Origin: CAYLQA01 sp964385695
GTDB lineage: Bacteria > Desulfobacterota > Desulfobulbia > Desulfobulbales > Desulfurivibrionaceae
Direction of reading: 5' to 3'
DNA length: 43,456 nt
Assembly (NCBI GenBank): GCA_964385695.1
Contig: CAYLQA010000031.1
Coordinates: 1-43,456, forward strand
This document shows, in pieces, positions 43,061-43,456 of the stretch (positions are counted from its first letter, which is position 1; the number at the start of each line of letters is the position of its first letter). The notes under the pieces were generated by a model. The model was given only the letters and a program-made list of their open reading frames with translations. It made no database searches and was not told where the DNA came from. Both the position numbers and the translations under genes were made by a program.

Positions 43061-43276
43061 ATGAAAAAATTATTCTGCCTGCTCCTTTTCCTTGTTATCT
43101 CCTGCGGGCCAAGCCCGGAGCAGCTCTTTGAGACAGCGGAGTTCGAGGTTCTGCAAACCAACTATCCCCATGCCACCAAGCTCTACCAGGAGATTATCGC
43201 CAAACACCCTGACAGCCCGTTTGCCGAACAGGCCCGGGCCCGCCTCAAGGAATTACAGGCCAAGAAGGGGTCATAA
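43061..43276 (+). CDS. Small TPR-like lipoprotein
   Basis: 71 residues. The signal peptide ends in a lipobox (LVISC, Cys at about residue 15), so it is predicted to be lipid-anchored. The mature part has one helical pair of TPR or YbgF/BamD type (FETAEFEVLQTNYPHATKLY, KHPDSPFAEQARARL). Short proteins of this form usually act in envelope complexes. GAGGGTCCC precedes the ATG. Its stop overlaps the next gene by one base (TAATG). Confidence 0.75.
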   Translation: MKKLFCLLLFLVISCGPSPEQLFETAEFEVLQTNYPHATKLYQEIIAKHPDSPFAEQARARLKELQAKKGS

Positions 43277-43455
43277 TGCTGCGAAAAATCGGGGCCTGGA
43301 TCATTCTCTTCCTCCTGCTGGTGGTGCCCTTTATCAACTGGCGGCTCGGTGCGGTCTTATGGATGTGCGCCTGGCTGGTCTTTATCTGCCAGGGCTTATT
43401 TAAGGTTCATCGTCGATGTCCGGGAAAAGCAGCTTTTATTTTCAGGAAGAAGTAG
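43276..43455 (+). CDS. Small two-helix membrane protein
   Basis: 59 residues, starting at ATG 43276 (TAATG overlap with the lipoprotein gene) and ending at TAG 43453-43455. Two hydrophobic helices: WIILFLLLVVPFINW (about 8-22) and AVLWMCAWLVFICQGL (about 26-41), followed by a basic tail (KVHRRCPGKAAFIFRKK). It resembles no named family to me. The overlap makes it very likely to be expressed with the lipoprotein. Confidence 0.6.
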   Translation: MLRKIGAWIILFLLLVVPFINWRLGAVLWMCAWLVFICQGLFKVHRRCPGKAAFIFRKK

Positions 43456-43456
43456 T

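Noticed and set aside
1..43456. CRISPR array or complete insertion sequence
   Set aside because: No regularly spaced repeats and no intact transposase gene were seen; only short repeats and gene fragments occur.

Overview
The window looks like a chromosomal segment of an anaerobic Desulfobacterota (deltaproteobacterial, possibly Desulfobulbales-like) genome. This is an inference from gene content: a selenocysteine formate dehydrogenase with hydrogenase/sulfite-reductase-type electron-transfer subunits, dense GC-rich housekeeping stretches, and AT-richer accessory islands. No rRNA or complete tRNA gene is present.

Region 1 (1-11 kb) is accessory DNA. It holds the 3' part of a large RHS/YD-repeat protein with an AT-rich variable C-terminus, followed by an overlapping small exported protein. 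Next comes a mobilisation module on the minus strand: a MobV/Pre-type relaxase, a palindrome-rich likely oriT, a coiled-coil membrane protein, a replication-organiser-like protein and an AlpA/excisionase-like protein. Two unrecognised plus-strand genes follow. The block ends at the 3' 47 bases of a tRNA-Arg(ACG) and its terminator, which is the expected footprint of an element integrated in a tRNA gene.

Region 2 (11-18.5 kb) is a defence island, transcribed leftwards: an AbiF/AbiD-like HEPN RNase, then hsdM, hsdS and hsdR, then a RhuM-like remnant. The Abi leader contains a promoter-like site, a hairpin with a U-tract and a possible pseudoknot that reaches the start codon. That arrangement suggests a small RNA partner.

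Region 3 (18.5-24 kb) holds a two-RCK potassium channel, a cupin, a ParDE toxin-antitoxin pair, an MFS transporter with two decayed MFS fragments nearby, and an exported ATP-dependent DNA ligase. Region 4 (24-28.5 kb) is an RNA/translation group: RRM protein, DEAD-box helicase, cold-shock protein, a 49-residue Lys-rich protein and an ABC-F ATPase. Region 5 (28.5-32 kb) has a phosphoribosyltransferase/hydrolase pair and a GGDEF-EAL protein.

Region 6 (32-36.8 kb) is a formate dehydrogenase operon: FdhA read through an in-frame UGA as selenocysteine with a SECIS hairpin, an FeS subunit, an FAD/NAD(P)/2Fe-2S subunit and a tightly coupled CheR-like methyltransferase. Region 7 (36.8-41.2 kb) is a minus-strand cluster: phosphodiesterase, GIY-YIG-like protein, a Clp1-type polynucleotide kinase fused to an RNase Z-like metallo-beta-lactamase, and a THUMP protein. 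I read the last three as a candidate uncharacterised RNA processing or repair system. Region 8 (41.2-43.5 kb) holds an internally deleted copy of the FDH flavoprotein, a membrane-anchored unknown protein, a triosephosphate-isomerase homologue lacking the catalytic Glu, a small lipoprotein and a small membrane protein.
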